Of a DNA stretch of 52,648 bases, positions 33,789 to 46,660 are shown in pieces. Every line of letters begins with the position of its first letter. Position 1 is the stretch's first letter. The stretch lies in NCBI GenBank assembly GCA_000226015.1, contig JH152923.1, positions 936-53,583 on the forward strand. The letters are read 5' to 3'. This DNA comes from Mnemiopsis leidyi (Eukaryota; Ctenophora; Tentaculata; Lobata; Bolinopsidae). The notes beneath the pieces were generated by a model. That model did no database searches, was not told where the DNA came from, and saw only the letters and a list, made by a program, of their open reading frames with translations. The translations under genes and the position numbers were made by a program.

Positions 33789-36700
33789 CTATAAGATTTG
33801 GTGTGGTTAGCTTATTGATTCTCGAGCAGGTGAGTAAGTCTACAAATTCAATTGAATTTATCAGATTATCTTTATTCGAAAATAAAACTGCACTATAAAC
33901 AAATGGTATTCAAATAACAAGAAGACTAAAATCCTATGAAACAAGTTCGGACCACAGCCCAAGACAATTTCACGTTGCCGTCAGAAAGTATATGACGCAA
34001 CAGATGGGCGGGCGTCTCGGCAGTATGCGACGGTATTTGATTACAAGTAACATGTTGTGGCCGTCATGATGGTGCTACTCAAATACAACTTATCTTTAAA
34101 ACACAGGGCATGGTGGTTAGAGATCTCGATATTTGGTTTTATGAAAATAAAACATATGTGAAAAATGTTAGTTTTGCTACTACAATTGAAAGAAAGGGTA
34201 AGGAAAAATACAAAGCTGCGTTTTACAATGGGGGTTGAATACTGCCTTTTACAACTTATATACCAATCAACACATTGCATCATTATACCTGTTTAACAAA
34301 ATCACTGAATGTGCCAATGTTATTCTAGCGGCGGTCAGCATATAAGCAAAGCTTTACGCTCATACGCATGGAAATATCAAAAATAGCAGCGTATAATGTT
34401 GATCGTTAAGAAACATTTCAAAGGTTCCTAAGTTCATCGGCAGGACAACATAAAGTCATTTTAACGGAATAGTGGGGATCCAAGTCATACCAACACATCA
34501 TTGTTCCTGCCCAATAATATAAGTAGTACAGTCAATCTAATATAAAGGTAGGGTCAGTGGGCAGGTAGCAGGAGACCTGGCTACGATACAATTTACTTAT
34601 CTTTAAAAATGTTCATTAAACAGTGAAACCCGATAGGCCAGGGCTGGTAAGTTCGTTATACTTACGTAGATTGTCAACACGGTGGCCCTAACTCGGTTTC
34701 TAGGTCACGTGGCTTTATTGAGGGAATGAATTAACTTACCAGCTTACCTTTGAACATTTTATTGGAAAAAGATTTGATATAGTTTTCGTGGAATATTTGA
34801 TGAAGAAATAATTAGACCAAAACTGGAAGTAATAACTAAGTTCATAATTTCACCCTTTGCTATGTGTGAGTGTCATGTGTTAAATAACAACGTATAACTT
34901 GGGCGAGCGACGACGAATACATTCTTGAATTATCGAGATTGGACCACATAGTCCCAATGTCAAGCCACGGGCACAAAGCATAAAAACCAATTCGAACTGA
35001 TAGCAAATTGGGCGTTTTGCAGACTTATATAAGTTCAAGACTGCACGTGATTTGGAATTAAACTACCGACAAGCGCCTTTAATTCAGCTATCAAACTTAA
35101 GACTGATTTGGTTGTCACTTGGCCTGTCGAGTCACGTTTATTTGATGAAGGAGCCAAAATGTCGACAGCGGGTGGAAAGGAGCAGCAGCACTTAAAATTG
35201 CAGATATGTCAGGATTAGCTGGCACCTGTCATATTCATGGGATCACTACACATATGTCGAAACTGTATGGCGAAATCAAAGCTATTATGTGGTACTGGTA
35301 GTTAGAATGCAGCAGGCATAACTAGGTAGCGTTTGTCGCATAAGAAGAATCGGTAATTAAGCAGTCCAAATAAACCAGTATGATCACTTCGACACTACAG
35401 TAGCCCAGTATGGGATTACTGAAATACACTTCACGCATGAGATCTCAAACCCTCAAATTGAGAGTAGGAAACTGCTACTTTCGGGACTGCAGAATTTCAC
35501 AGTTGTATGATCAACTAGTACAACATCCATCCTGAAATCTGATAGACGTGTGGCTGATTATTAAAATCTGTAACTCACACGTGAGGTCCCCAAATTCGAT
35601 ACGCATCATTTTATTGGCTGAGAACAGGTCTCATTGATTAGGGGTCACCTGAGTAATTGTTTCGGGGCTACTTCAAATTGGATTACCTGGCTTTCTGAAT
35701 TGATTGGCATGGATTTCAATTCATTGCTCTGTGATTTCTCTTCAAGACAGAATCCTCCTGCTAGATGGTCTCACAGTATTCAGTAACGATCTAGTTATCA
35801 GGATCAAGAAATTCAAATGTGAGCTGTGGAATGCGGATGCGATAGAGGAATTGGCCGAAACTTTGAGGGTGGAAACGACCACGATACTTTGTCTTTAAAT
35901 GAATTATTTTGGGGTTTAAGAGTTATAGAATATTCGATAATGAAGGCGTGGTTTATTGAAAATGAATCTAGGAGGAAAAAAACGACTTTACTCCGGCTTA
36001 ACAATTTCACATTGTCAAGGGCTAACTGTTAAACGCTTAAAAGCTAAAAATACGATTTAGAGCGATCGTTTTGAGCAACGACAAGTAGAGCTTTACGTTG
36101 ACAACTGGTTGGAGGCTGGTTTAAGGGACTAAATATACCAACGATTTCTAGGAACTCTAACCTAACTAGGGTGCACCGAACCACTAACGCATGGCGTGGG
36201 CAACGAGATCGAACTTCAAAATAAGGCATGAATGCGTTCCCTTCTGCAGTCTGCCACGAGCACTGGATACCACAATTCGAATTAGTTGGTCGATCACTGA
36301 CGAAGCGGCGCGATGACTAGCAACTTAGCAAGCCCATACTTGGGAATACTTAAATAGGCTTGTGGACAGTTTGGTTAATTGAGCTTTTGACATTTTTCCA
36401 TAAATGGAATTTAATCCAGGATAGACAATTGTTTAAATTCACTTTTGTTTTATTTCTGGAAACAACTGATTGTAAATGTCAGACATTTAATCAACTCTGA
36501 ACCGGGTAAATTAATTTGGAAATGATTGTTTTGGTATAAATAGAAAACAAGTGACTGGTGAATTTGCTCTGACGTTAATGCGTTAAGACCCTTCGGCTTG
36601 GGTGGGCTACCCCGGGTTTGCCTCTGAACAATCTCTTGTTTTTGCGAGATTAACAATTGAATTGTCAGAAAATTGAATCTGAAAGCTTGATTCCATGTGA

Positions 36701-39700
36701 TTCAGATTAGTAAAAGCCAAATATAAATATAAAGACCGAAACAATCGACAAGTGACAATCATATGAAACAGAAATAATCATATGCAGCTTAATCGGGCCT
36801 CAAATTGAATTAAAGGATTGCAAGATAAGATAAGCAAAAAACTCTCAAAAGCAAATGAAACTAGTATAAAGAATAAGCGTCTATAAAGTGCAATGAACTG
36901 AGTCCATCTTAAAAAGTAATCCGTCACGTTGCCAAGAGTATATATTTACCTATGCCAGTGATCTCTATAAAGGTCATCAGCTATTTATAAACATGTATAG
37001 TTAAAAAGACACCAACAGGTCCATGATACACTGTAACATCTGAGAAAATACCAAGCTCTACAATGTAGTAAGTGCAGCTCCTGTCAGAACAAGCTTTAAC
37101 ACCCTCAGTACATACATGAGGACGGATGGAACTGCGTTGTTTCCGCGTGCAACTATATGGGTTCTGACAATGGAGAGAAGGAGAGGGTTGAAAGAGAGAG
37201 AGTCTGGATTTGCGTCATGACGTGACGTGTAGAGCACGTTTGTGTGACGTGGTGGTTAGTTTGATGAAGGAGCAGCTGCTAGATGGCGATGGTTTGAGGG
37301 TTGGATTACAGTGTTGCTATTCGAGAACAGCTGTTGTTTTACGTTTGATTGTTAAGAAGCTTCTTATACGTATGCTAGTTGACAAATGTTAAACATCTGA
37401 TCAGCTGATCTTGGTTTGAGATTGACCGTTCATGTGCAATGTGCATCCCCATGTTAATTGGCACTTCCAGTGGTATCCAGAGAATTCTCGTTCGTAGTGT
37501 GCAACTTTAAGAGCGTGGCGACGTGACGTCTGCTAGTAATATTGTTATCAGTGTTACCCTTGGTCTCTTTATTAAAGTATGAATACAGTAGCGGCAGCTG
37601 TGAGTGTGACCAGATGTTTGATTATCGCACCTACAAGGAAACAATTCTAATCATCAAATCTTCGCTGTCAAGGAAATGTTTGATCAAGATTCATGATATT
37701 GCAAGGTGATGAAACTCTGCAGTCTCAATCTTTCAACAGACTATCAAGTTTTAACGAAAGTTCATTCTCATTAACGATTATAGTTTTGGTGGGTCTCATC
37801 AGTGACAGATTTGCTTCTCTGATTGTATTTGTAAAACGGAGCAGGATGGTCGTATATATTGAATAGGAAAAGGCCGGTAAGATCGGTTACGAAATCTGTT
37901 TGAATCTTAATTCTTACGAAGGTATTTTATGAATTATGACATAAACAACATGACCATATTTGATAGTTACTTCATGCAGTGCTAAAGTTTAGCACGATTT
38001 TAAATACAAGATTTAGAATCTGTAGTTAAGATTGAAAATCTTGGTATTTCTTGCACTAAAATTTAACCACTACCGTTAGGTTTCTATCAGATATGTTCTT
38101 GTTGCCTGGAGACGAGCGGAATTAAATGGGCTCTATAAGCATTAAGCAACAGGCAGGTTTATAAATATAATACTCAATGATTATACCATGTGTTTGAATA
38201 TAAATGAAGGCTTAGTTTGATAATCGAAACAATAGATAATTCTCAACATAAGAAATTTTGAAAAAAAAATCGTAAAAATGTCAAGGATGCAAGCATTATA
38301 GAGCATTAGGTTGTCATTCAGGAACAGAATTCTTTGGCAAATTTGAAATCAGTGGAGATTTAGAGCGTGTTCAACAAAGAGTTGCGATCAAATCGATGAG
38401 CTAGGTGAGAAAAGTAAAATTCTTCAAATACTTGTCATGCACAAGCGATACAACGAAGATTAAAAATCACTTGAATCAATGACCTACATCAGGGTAATTG
38501 CCATCCATAATGATAAACGTACTCGGTATCATAACGTATTTCTTTCAGTTCTGAACTAATAAAGATAAACGATTTGTCTGGTGACGATTAGCGTCGACTA
38601 TGATTGACTCTGGTCATTGGAGTTGAAGGTAACTTATAATCATATATGGCACGCGAACATGATTGACATTGATTTGCGAATTGCACATATCTTAACGAAT
38701 GAATCTGATCACTTGTTATCTTACAAAATGAAGGGGATTTAACTTTAAGTTGTAGCTATTAAATTCCCAAATTGAGAAAGATAGCGGCTTCTTCAAAAGT
38801 AGTCTGTTAAGTCGAACAAGCTAGATCCGACACAAATGACATTAGAAAGTTTAATCTTAGAAAAAAATTTAATACCAGAGTCCTACACATCACGCCATGT
38901 ACATCACAGCACCACAAAACTATGAAACCCTAACGAATGGTTAGTTGTCTGGTTATAATGTGCGACCAGCTTAACTCTACAGAAGCAATATCTGAATTTA
39001 AGTATTACTTTGAACAGCGTCCTCAATAGACTGAGATAAACTACCAAAAGCTTTATTTCTATTTACAGTAACATAATCAAGATTGGATATGATCGCTGTA
39101 TTACTCATAATTTGATGGCTTAGTGATGGTACTTATAAATAAGTTGTGGGTGTATCGTTGCCCTAATACTAATGAAAATGATTAGTTATCGAGTGGTCAA
39201 AATAAACAATTATGGAACATATATCTATATGCACATAAAAACATTTGCAAAAAGCAAGAAAATCATGCCACAATATCGATATGCTGATTTCGCTTATAAT
39301 CATTAAATCTTATGCGTGTTTATGCTATCGACTTGACAAATTGACAAAGCAACATGCATCATCACTGAGCTACATCGATACAAAAAACTAAATTGATGCA
39401 AGCAAACAACAGTAGAACAGAAGGCGGATTGCGGGGAGATGAAATGGTAGCTCATCACAACACACTTACAGCTTAACAGTAATATATACACTGTATCACT
39501 GTCTTGTTTTATACATCCTGCCGAGATGGGCTGGGCTAAAATGTCATCTGTCACCAAATCTCCACTAGGTTTGCCCGAATCACTATGAATATGGTGGTTG
39601 ACAAGGAACATCATCGAGAAATCAGAAAGCTCGATTAGAGGAAATAATCAGAAAATTCACCTTTTCATTTGTGGTACAAGGTATAAAAAGATAAAAGGTG

Positions 39701-40560
39701 TAATGGTTATGTTTTGCATGAGAAGCTAAGACTTGAGAAAGTTTGGATTACTGCTAATCTCAATTGAAAAATGTTGATGTTATTCAGTTATTAAAATGTT
39801 ATATTGTCAATTTGACACGCGACGACCCTGTCAGCATGATTCTATTTAAGTATTTAGGTCGTATTAGGGGTGCACTTTTGGGCGATAGAGTACCGTTAAG
39901 GTCCCATTAAGGTCCCACTAGGGTCCCATTAGGGGTGCACTTTTGGGCGTTAGAGTCCCATTAGAGGTGCATCGGTATTCTTTCATACGACCAGTATTTA
40001 ACTAACGAATTAAAAAGTCAACAAGCATGCAGTACAAAGTCAACAACCAAATCATCTATCAATAAAGCTAGTAGTGTAAGGATTAAGGAAACTATAATAT
40101 AAATCCGGAAAGTTGAATAAACTTACTCATACTTAATCTGGCTCTGCTAGGAAATATGCTGTCAGGAAAATAAGAAATGTTCACATAACTATAGCATTCA
40201 TCAATAAAGCGCAAAATTTAATGACCAAAACTGCTTTAAGTTTAACTGTATGTATAAGTATTACGCGGCGACATATTGCGAAGCGTAGCAAATTGAAGCA
40301 GTAAAGTTCAATATATTGAGGTTTAAGATGACTACTGAAGAAATTAGATGTGATATATCAACTTCTTTATATTGAACAATTGTGAAATTCAGGATCCTGC
40401 AATGCTTGTAGTTAAAATCAAATAAACCCATGGCACCAAAACTTATCATAAACCTCTAGAAATTAGAACTATTTTAGGATCCAGCACGGCCACGTGCGAG
40501 CTTTTGACTCCCCACGAGCGGTAACACTAGATTCACCGTCATGAAATTGACATTTCTGCA
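33789..40560. other. Gene-poor stretch, possibly intronic
   Basis: May be intron of the gene ending at 33146. I found no firm exon. TGACG-type CRE-like sites cluster near 37210-37255 and 37520-37530 beside a GA-rich tract (37170-37200), a possible regulatory region. Short direct repeats lie at 39866-39970. Confidence 0.35.
39866..39970. repeat. Short direct repeats
   Basis: attaggggtgcacttttggg, then cg(a/t)tagagt, occurs near 39866 and 39928, with ggtcccatta-type 12-mers repeated between and after the copies. It is a small compound minisatellite. Confidence 0.75.
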
Positions 40561-40563
40561 CGA

Positions 40564-40573
40564 TATATATAAG
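40564..40573 (+). promoter_or_regulatory. TATA box upstream of small peptide frame
   Basis: tatatataag lies about 60 bases before the ATG at 40626. An initiation site about 30 bases downstream would give a short 5' leader. This is a sequence match only. Confidence 0.45.
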
Positions 40574-40625
40574 GACCTTTAATTTCTGCACTTATTAAGT
40601 CCTCGTTTGCGATTGAACTTTGACA

Positions 40626-40739
40626 ATGTTCCTATTATCGAATTTAATTTGCCCCGTCTGGGCGATATCCTGCGCCAGTGCGGAGGAGCAGAACATGGAG
40701 TTAAGATCTGCTTATGGGAGACCACCCTGGAAGGATTGA
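40626..40739 (+). CDS. Candidate small secreted peptide (37 aa)
   Basis: A 37-codon frame starts at the first ATG after a TATA box and ends at a stop that is followed at once by two more stops (tga tga taa). It has a signal-peptide-like start, MFLLSNLICPVWAISCASA, followed by a short hydrophilic part ending AYGRPPWKD. Base composition is richer in G and C than the flanks. It could be a complete small secreted peptide or the first exon of a larger secreted protein, but I see no good donor inside the frame. I recognise no family. Chance is a real possibility for so short a frame. Confidence 0.35.
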   Translation: MFLLSNLICPVWAISCASAEEQNMELRSAYGRPPWKD

Positions 40740-43202
40740 TGATAAACTACATGAGTAAATGAGTTATGTCGTCAGGATCTGTTAAGGAGTTCTTGTAAAA
40801 TTTTAGTTTTGTTGCCGAATGCGCAACAGAAGCGGTATGTTGGGAGCTGTTTCAAATCTGGAACTGGTCTAGAGAAAACTGGATTGAAAACGTAATATGC
40901 GAATGCGTTTAATTTAATTGTATCATTTATTAAGGTAAGTTAAATAAAATAAACAAAAGCTGAACAGGTGGGATAGTCAAGTTTGGGCTCTAATTGTCAA
41001 GGAGATTATGATATAATAATACACCATTGATTTTATTACCAATGAAAAATTAATGGATTTTTAATGGGCCGGGCAAAAGATTGATGAATAAATAAGTCAT
41101 TCAATATCAACTGTTGTAGAAATGGTAAGATCTATAGCTTTAACCTTTTATACGGCGAGATAGATATCCATCGAATGCTTTTAAATCCATTAACTGACAA
41201 CAAGGCAGGAAAATTGTCACGTCCATATGACCGTAATGCTTTTGAAGCATGATGGCCAGACAGTTATTAAAGTTCAAATAGTAGTCTCAGAGTCTGACCA
41301 GTGTCGATGATAGAGACAATTCATATTGATTACACATAAGAGCTAAAATTAAACAGGCAGGAAAACATATGGAAAGTCTAAGAACATGGTCGGAATCAAT
41401 GAAAGAACCACCAACAAGCCGATAGACAGGAAGCAGGACTCCTCGCAAAAAAACCAAAAACAGGAAGTTCACTCAGCCAGGATTCGGATAAATCTATTTT
41501 GCTTGGCGGTGCCAAGTTTATATATACGAGACTTGGAGAGAAAGAGCTGGGCTGCGTGATCTGCACACCCTGCATGCAATCACAGCCTGTTTAACTGTAA
41601 GACACGTCACATGATCATTGCACTACAGTTGTTCATCTATACGTCACTCGTCTGTAATAGTGAATAGTGATATCAATAAACAGAAACGTGGTTATCTTGT
41701 TGCATGTGATAGACCAATAACTTGGTTTTGCTTCCTTTTATGGAAGATTTTCGTTCGATTGTGTTTTAAAAAGCGAGCGGAAAAACTACTTTTGTCTGCT
41801 TGAATAGATTAGTTGCGAGTCGTCTGAATGCAAATCACATGATAAAGAATATCATTTTATGGTTATCATTTGTCGTCTGATTCATGGCATGACCTATAGG
41901 GGCCGAAAAATTTTATAGTGTCTTCAGAACTGCGCCAAAAGTAAATGAAGCTTAAGGTTTACTCAAGACTAAGTTTCAATTATCTCGCATTAGGTAATTA
42001 TAGTTTATTATAACTTAATAAATCTAGCCTCACCAATGGTATGATCAGTCATCATACCCAATCTGTATATCATGTCTAATACCACAAACCGAGAAAATGG
42101 CATGGGTAGCAGTAAAAGATGGTGAAACAATTGAGAGCGAAATGTTAATGGACTGTTCGAAAATGAAATAAAACTTCATAGCATAACAAGGGGAAAATGA
42201 AAAACCTTGAAAATGAATAATCACAGCCCGTGCATCGTTTAAAAGAATGGGAATAATGAAGCGCTGACGCACCACCCCCTTTTCAAGGTTAACACATGAC
42301 CAAAATAATGACATTTGTCATGGATTCCTCTTTGAAGTCGTGGGTGAATTTTAGTGGACCACCCTTATGTTTTATTAAACCGTCAAACTTGTACTTTGCA
42401 TTGGTAATGAGTAAATCCAACCCGCAGATTATTTTGATTGTAATGATTAGCAAATATCCTTGGAATAGCTCAATAGGTCATTAATTGATGTAAAAAGTTA
42501 CAAACTTAAGTCAACCGTACCCATCAGCTAATTTAAAACTGACAGTAGTCATCAAGGTCTGATGTTTCCACTTAACGTTCTTAAAGAAGAACTCATGCTT
42601 TATTTAAACATTTAAAGGATATATTACGTCAACTAAATCTGTGTACCTCCATGTACTGCAATATCAAATAGTTATGTTCCCAGTACTCCTTTACGACACT
42701 ATACCTCTAAAAACAAGTTTGGACTATTGAACTATTTGTACAAATTCACTCTCCAGCATCATCAAATCTCTGATTGAGTATAAAACTCGTCTGCGGTAAG
42801 CTAAGGCCCGGACAGTAGGTTCTAGTTTGAGTAGGTAATCCCTAGTTGAAACAGGGCCCACTATAATTGTTACCATGTATCTCTCTTTTGCCACTGTTCT
42901 AGTTTTCTTTCAGATTTACACACAAAGTAAGTGATTTTGATCTCTTGGATTTGTCATTTCCCTGATAATAATCCATATCCAGTGTTCCAATGTTTAACTA
43001 ACTGCTGTCTTCAGTAAATGGTCTGCTCACCATACCGGTGTGTTTTTGTAAGAAAGCGATGTTAATGTAAATCTTGGGTTGAATTCCTACTCTAACTTTC
43101 ACAACGCATTGATCTTTCACTGTCCATGTCGTTTTTAATTGTCTACTCCTTCCTTAATGTATCTAATGAATCGTTCATTCTATTGCTAATGCTCTTTGAC
43201 AG

Positions 43203-43256
43203 GCTCCAGTTCCAGCTGCTCCGGAAAAAAATGTCGAGATAAAGAAAAAATCTTGA
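43203..43256 (+). CDS. Doubtful terminal exon
   Basis: After acceptor ctctttgacag the frame reads APVPAAPEKNVEIKKKS and stops. The Ala/Pro then Lys-rich composition looks protein-like, but no partner exon with a matching phase was secured. Confidence 0.22.
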   Translation, partial: APVPAAPEKNVEIKKKS

Positions 43257-43760
43257 CTTGGATTGACAACTGTTCAAATTTATCCAAAAGGTATATAAAA
43301 AAGGGAACATTTGTAAGAATTTCAGAAACTCTGCAGTTCTCATTCCTATTTTGGGTAGTCGTAATTCGACAAGTATAAAAGTCAAATAGAGAAAGATATT
43401 TTGAATAATGTGAAAATGTTAGTCGATATTGATTGACCTTACCTTACTTCTCATTGTGTAATCTCTGTCACATGGTATCACAAATTTGTGACCCTTCCCA
43501 TAAATGCCTTTCTTTAAAGAACGATATTTTGAGAAAGAAATGATTGGCCATAAATGTGTTGTATTATGTGACAATTACGATTGACCAATGACCATGAGGA
43601 GTTAAATACCAATAAAAGTCGAGCAAAGATAACACGTGATACTATTATCAAAAATTTAGGACCCTTTCATGAAAATACCAACTCCATTTGGCATAAAATT
43701 AAAAAACGTCAGATTCATGAATCGTCAAATTCGTGAAGAGTTAATAATTTCATTTTTCAG

Positions 43761-43835
43761 AAAGGTCGCCGGCACAACATACGATAATGCTGACAGTGAA
43801 AAAATCAATCTCGACATCAAACGGTCAAGCTGCAG
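43761..43835 (+). CDS. Doubtful internal exon
   Basis: 75 bases between acceptor catttttcag and donor gtttga encode KVAGTTYDNADSEKINLDIK then RSSC, phase 2 in and 2 out. It is isolated and not recognised. Confidence 0.22.
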
Positions 43836-45987
43836 GTTTGAAACAAATAAAGTTTTCTTGTCTAGATGTTTGTACTTGATGTTTGTCAGCGAGAAATAGA
43901 CAGCTTAAGTTATGTGTAGACAAGTTTAATATGGGTGAAATTGATCTTCTCAATGTAAAAGAGGGTATTGCACAAACTGTCCTAGCATATCCAGCCATAG
44001 TGCCATCGACTTAAGGCAACAACTGTTGAGTTCACAAAATTGATCGGCTGCAGAGCTGAAAACAATGATAATACAAAATTAATTAAATAAGACATTGCAT
44101 ATTGTTTATCATTCAATGTAAAGAATATTCCAATTGCATGAATACTCTTACACTGCCTCCGAACTCTATAAACAGCAAGAGACTGCGAGTCAAACAACGT
44201 GATATGAAGCTCTTGATATTAAATGTCTTTTTGTCTTAAGTAAATGCCAAAACCCGAAGTGTTGAAAGGTTCAGTTGGCAGCATATGTTGAAGGGGGGAA
44301 ATTTTTTCAAGAAAGGAAAGTCTCGCTGATGAAATCACCTCCGAAGAACTGTTCTTAGTGTTCGGAAGTGCTATTTATTGCTCTGACCCGGTGATAGTCC
44401 TTAATGCAGGCCCTCAGACGGACGCTTTTATTCCAAGAGGAAGAGAAGCGACTGAAATGGAACCTTTTAGTATTTATTTATAGAAAAAAGGCGCTATATT
44501 CAACTAAATTGAGCTCCTAATGTATAAAATAATATCCCTATTTCGGCCCTATATCACCACGTACCGGATATGCGGACCGACATCCCTGTAACCGGGTACA
44601 GACCGGAACGGTGCTGATTACGTTCAGTTTCGTAATTCAGTATCGAACTGCGACACTGAATGACTACAATAACTACACGTGTGCTCCAGTATTCCTTGGT
44701 GTTATACGCCAATGATATAGCTGTGATGGACGTTTTTCGTAAGGTATATATTCGACAGGAATAGGATTAATAGCGCTATAGGTGAGATAATTGATATTAG
44801 GTTCACAGGCGAACATGATTTATAGTTCACTTGGTGATGAAACGCTGTTATGTGGCGATGTATCATCTTCTATTTATCATCATGTTCATCAAATAATTTT
44901 TTGTATAATAGAAGTGATGAAGTTTTAATTCGGCGATAATTTATGTACTGTCAAATCTCTCAGGATTTTGGCTCAAAGATCGTCCCCAGTGGAAGAAATA
45001 CTGATTTCGTGTGGCCGCCCAAAACGCAAGGGGACCACATCATTAATACGATGCCACGAGGGCATCCTACAAAAAGAGAGTCTGTATATTATGCGACCTA
45101 CTAATGATTTGGAATTAATTGAGTTGATAGAACTTTAGGACTCAAAGTCAAACTTTTGGTGTAAGCACACAAAAAGCAGAACAAGAAACGATCAAAAACT
45201 TCAGGAATGAAAAGAATTGAACGTCTTGACCGCGTCTACCTCGTAAGAGCAAACCTTTTTACAGAGGAAGACTTCTGGACATATAAAGAAATAACTTACA
45301 TTGAGAGAAGAAGATTTGGTAAAAACGCCTTAAATCCTTTATTGACTAAGCGATTTTGTTTGTTTTTTCAAGAAAAACTATGGCGGCAACCGCATTATTC
45401 AGATGATCATTTCCATGGCATACTTGAACGCATCTGCCTTCTCGTAATGAAAACGTGAGCTTGGAAAGTTATGAAGTTATGAATATCTCGAAGATACGTT
45501 AAGTAGTATCAACAATTTCATCATTTCAAAACATCGCAATAACACAATGCCATATTCGCAAGACATAGATTCACGGCCTTTATACTCCCCATCAGCTAAA
45601 TTTCTCCATATTCCCAGTAAAAATTTCTCCAGGCTCCCCTGACAGTCCAGGCCGGCACTTGGCAGGTCTTAGGCAGCTGTGTCCAGCCGTGATGGTTGTA
45701 CTAGGATGGTGGTGCTTGGTCCGCAGATATTTGTACTCTTCTACATAGTTACTGAACTTGCTACTTGAGTAGCTGACCTCAACATATCCCTCTCACTGTC
45801 TAGTCAATTATTGGATAGTCTGCGTTCGATTGCGCTTATCACATCCCATATACTGTGGGGAATCAGGCGTCTAGGCTCAGTGGGGATATCGGTTTTGTTG
45901 AATTTCCAGACGCACCGTTCTTTCTTTAAGTGTATCACAGGTGTGCTATCGAAAGTCGACATATACATTTTGCACAAAAATTGCTCT

Positions 45988-46038
45988 AAAACGAAGATTG
46001 TTTTAAAACGAAGATTGTTTTAAAACGAAGATTGTTTT
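45988..46038. repeat. 17-bp tandem repeat, 3 copies
   Basis: aaaacgaagattgtttt is repeated three times head to tail; each unit is itself a weak inverted repeat (aaaac...gtttt). Confidence 0.9.
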
Positions 46039-46660
46039 AAAATTTTGACCATTTGACCAATGAATTTCTGTTTACCAAAATTTTGACCATTTGAAAAACT
46101 TTTTTCGATCAAATTGGCCATAATATAAGGTCATAAGACGCCCGGATAAGGCTACAAAGTCGAAAATCATGGCTATTTAATTTTTATTCCCTAATGCTAT
46201 TTGTAATACTAATAGACTGTTTGACCATGAGCCGTGGTTGTCCTGTACTGTAGAACGTACATCATTTGTTAGAATTAGAACTAGAATTAGAAGTCTTATT
46301 ACATAAGCATTGTCAGACTCTCCCGAAATAATCCCTTTAAAACCCAAAATATAAAGAATAAATTATAACACAAACAAAATAATACTCAAAAATGTTACAA
46401 GGCGGTTGATGCTCAAAGCTGAGTAAGTCCTTGAAATTTTGAGTTGACCTTGAAATTATGAAATGGCCACGTGGTAGAACGTACATCGGAACATAGCTTG
46501 TTACCCATGGCATCACATAAATAGCTTACCTCACTTCCTCATAAATGAAAACAGCATAACATCATGTCAAACTGATGCGGATCTCTTGCTCACATCTTTT
46601 GAGATGTTGATGTCAGGATATCTGGATTACGACTATTTTACTTTACGTCACCTTTTTCAG

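Larger units (their letters stand above)
40740..46660. other. Mostly empty stretch with two doubtful exons
   Basis: No firm gene. Doubtful plus-strand exons are annotated at 43203-43256 and 43761-43835. A TATA-like tttatatata sits near 41519 inside a short inverted repeat (ccaagt...acttgg). Three copies of the 17-mer aaaacgaagattgtttt lie at 45988-46038. Confidence 0.35.

Noticed and set aside
41287..41472. 61-codon minus-strand frame with a signal-like start near a TATA motif
   Set aside because: Begins with GTG directly after an in-frame stop and has no ATG or acceptor to make it a real start.
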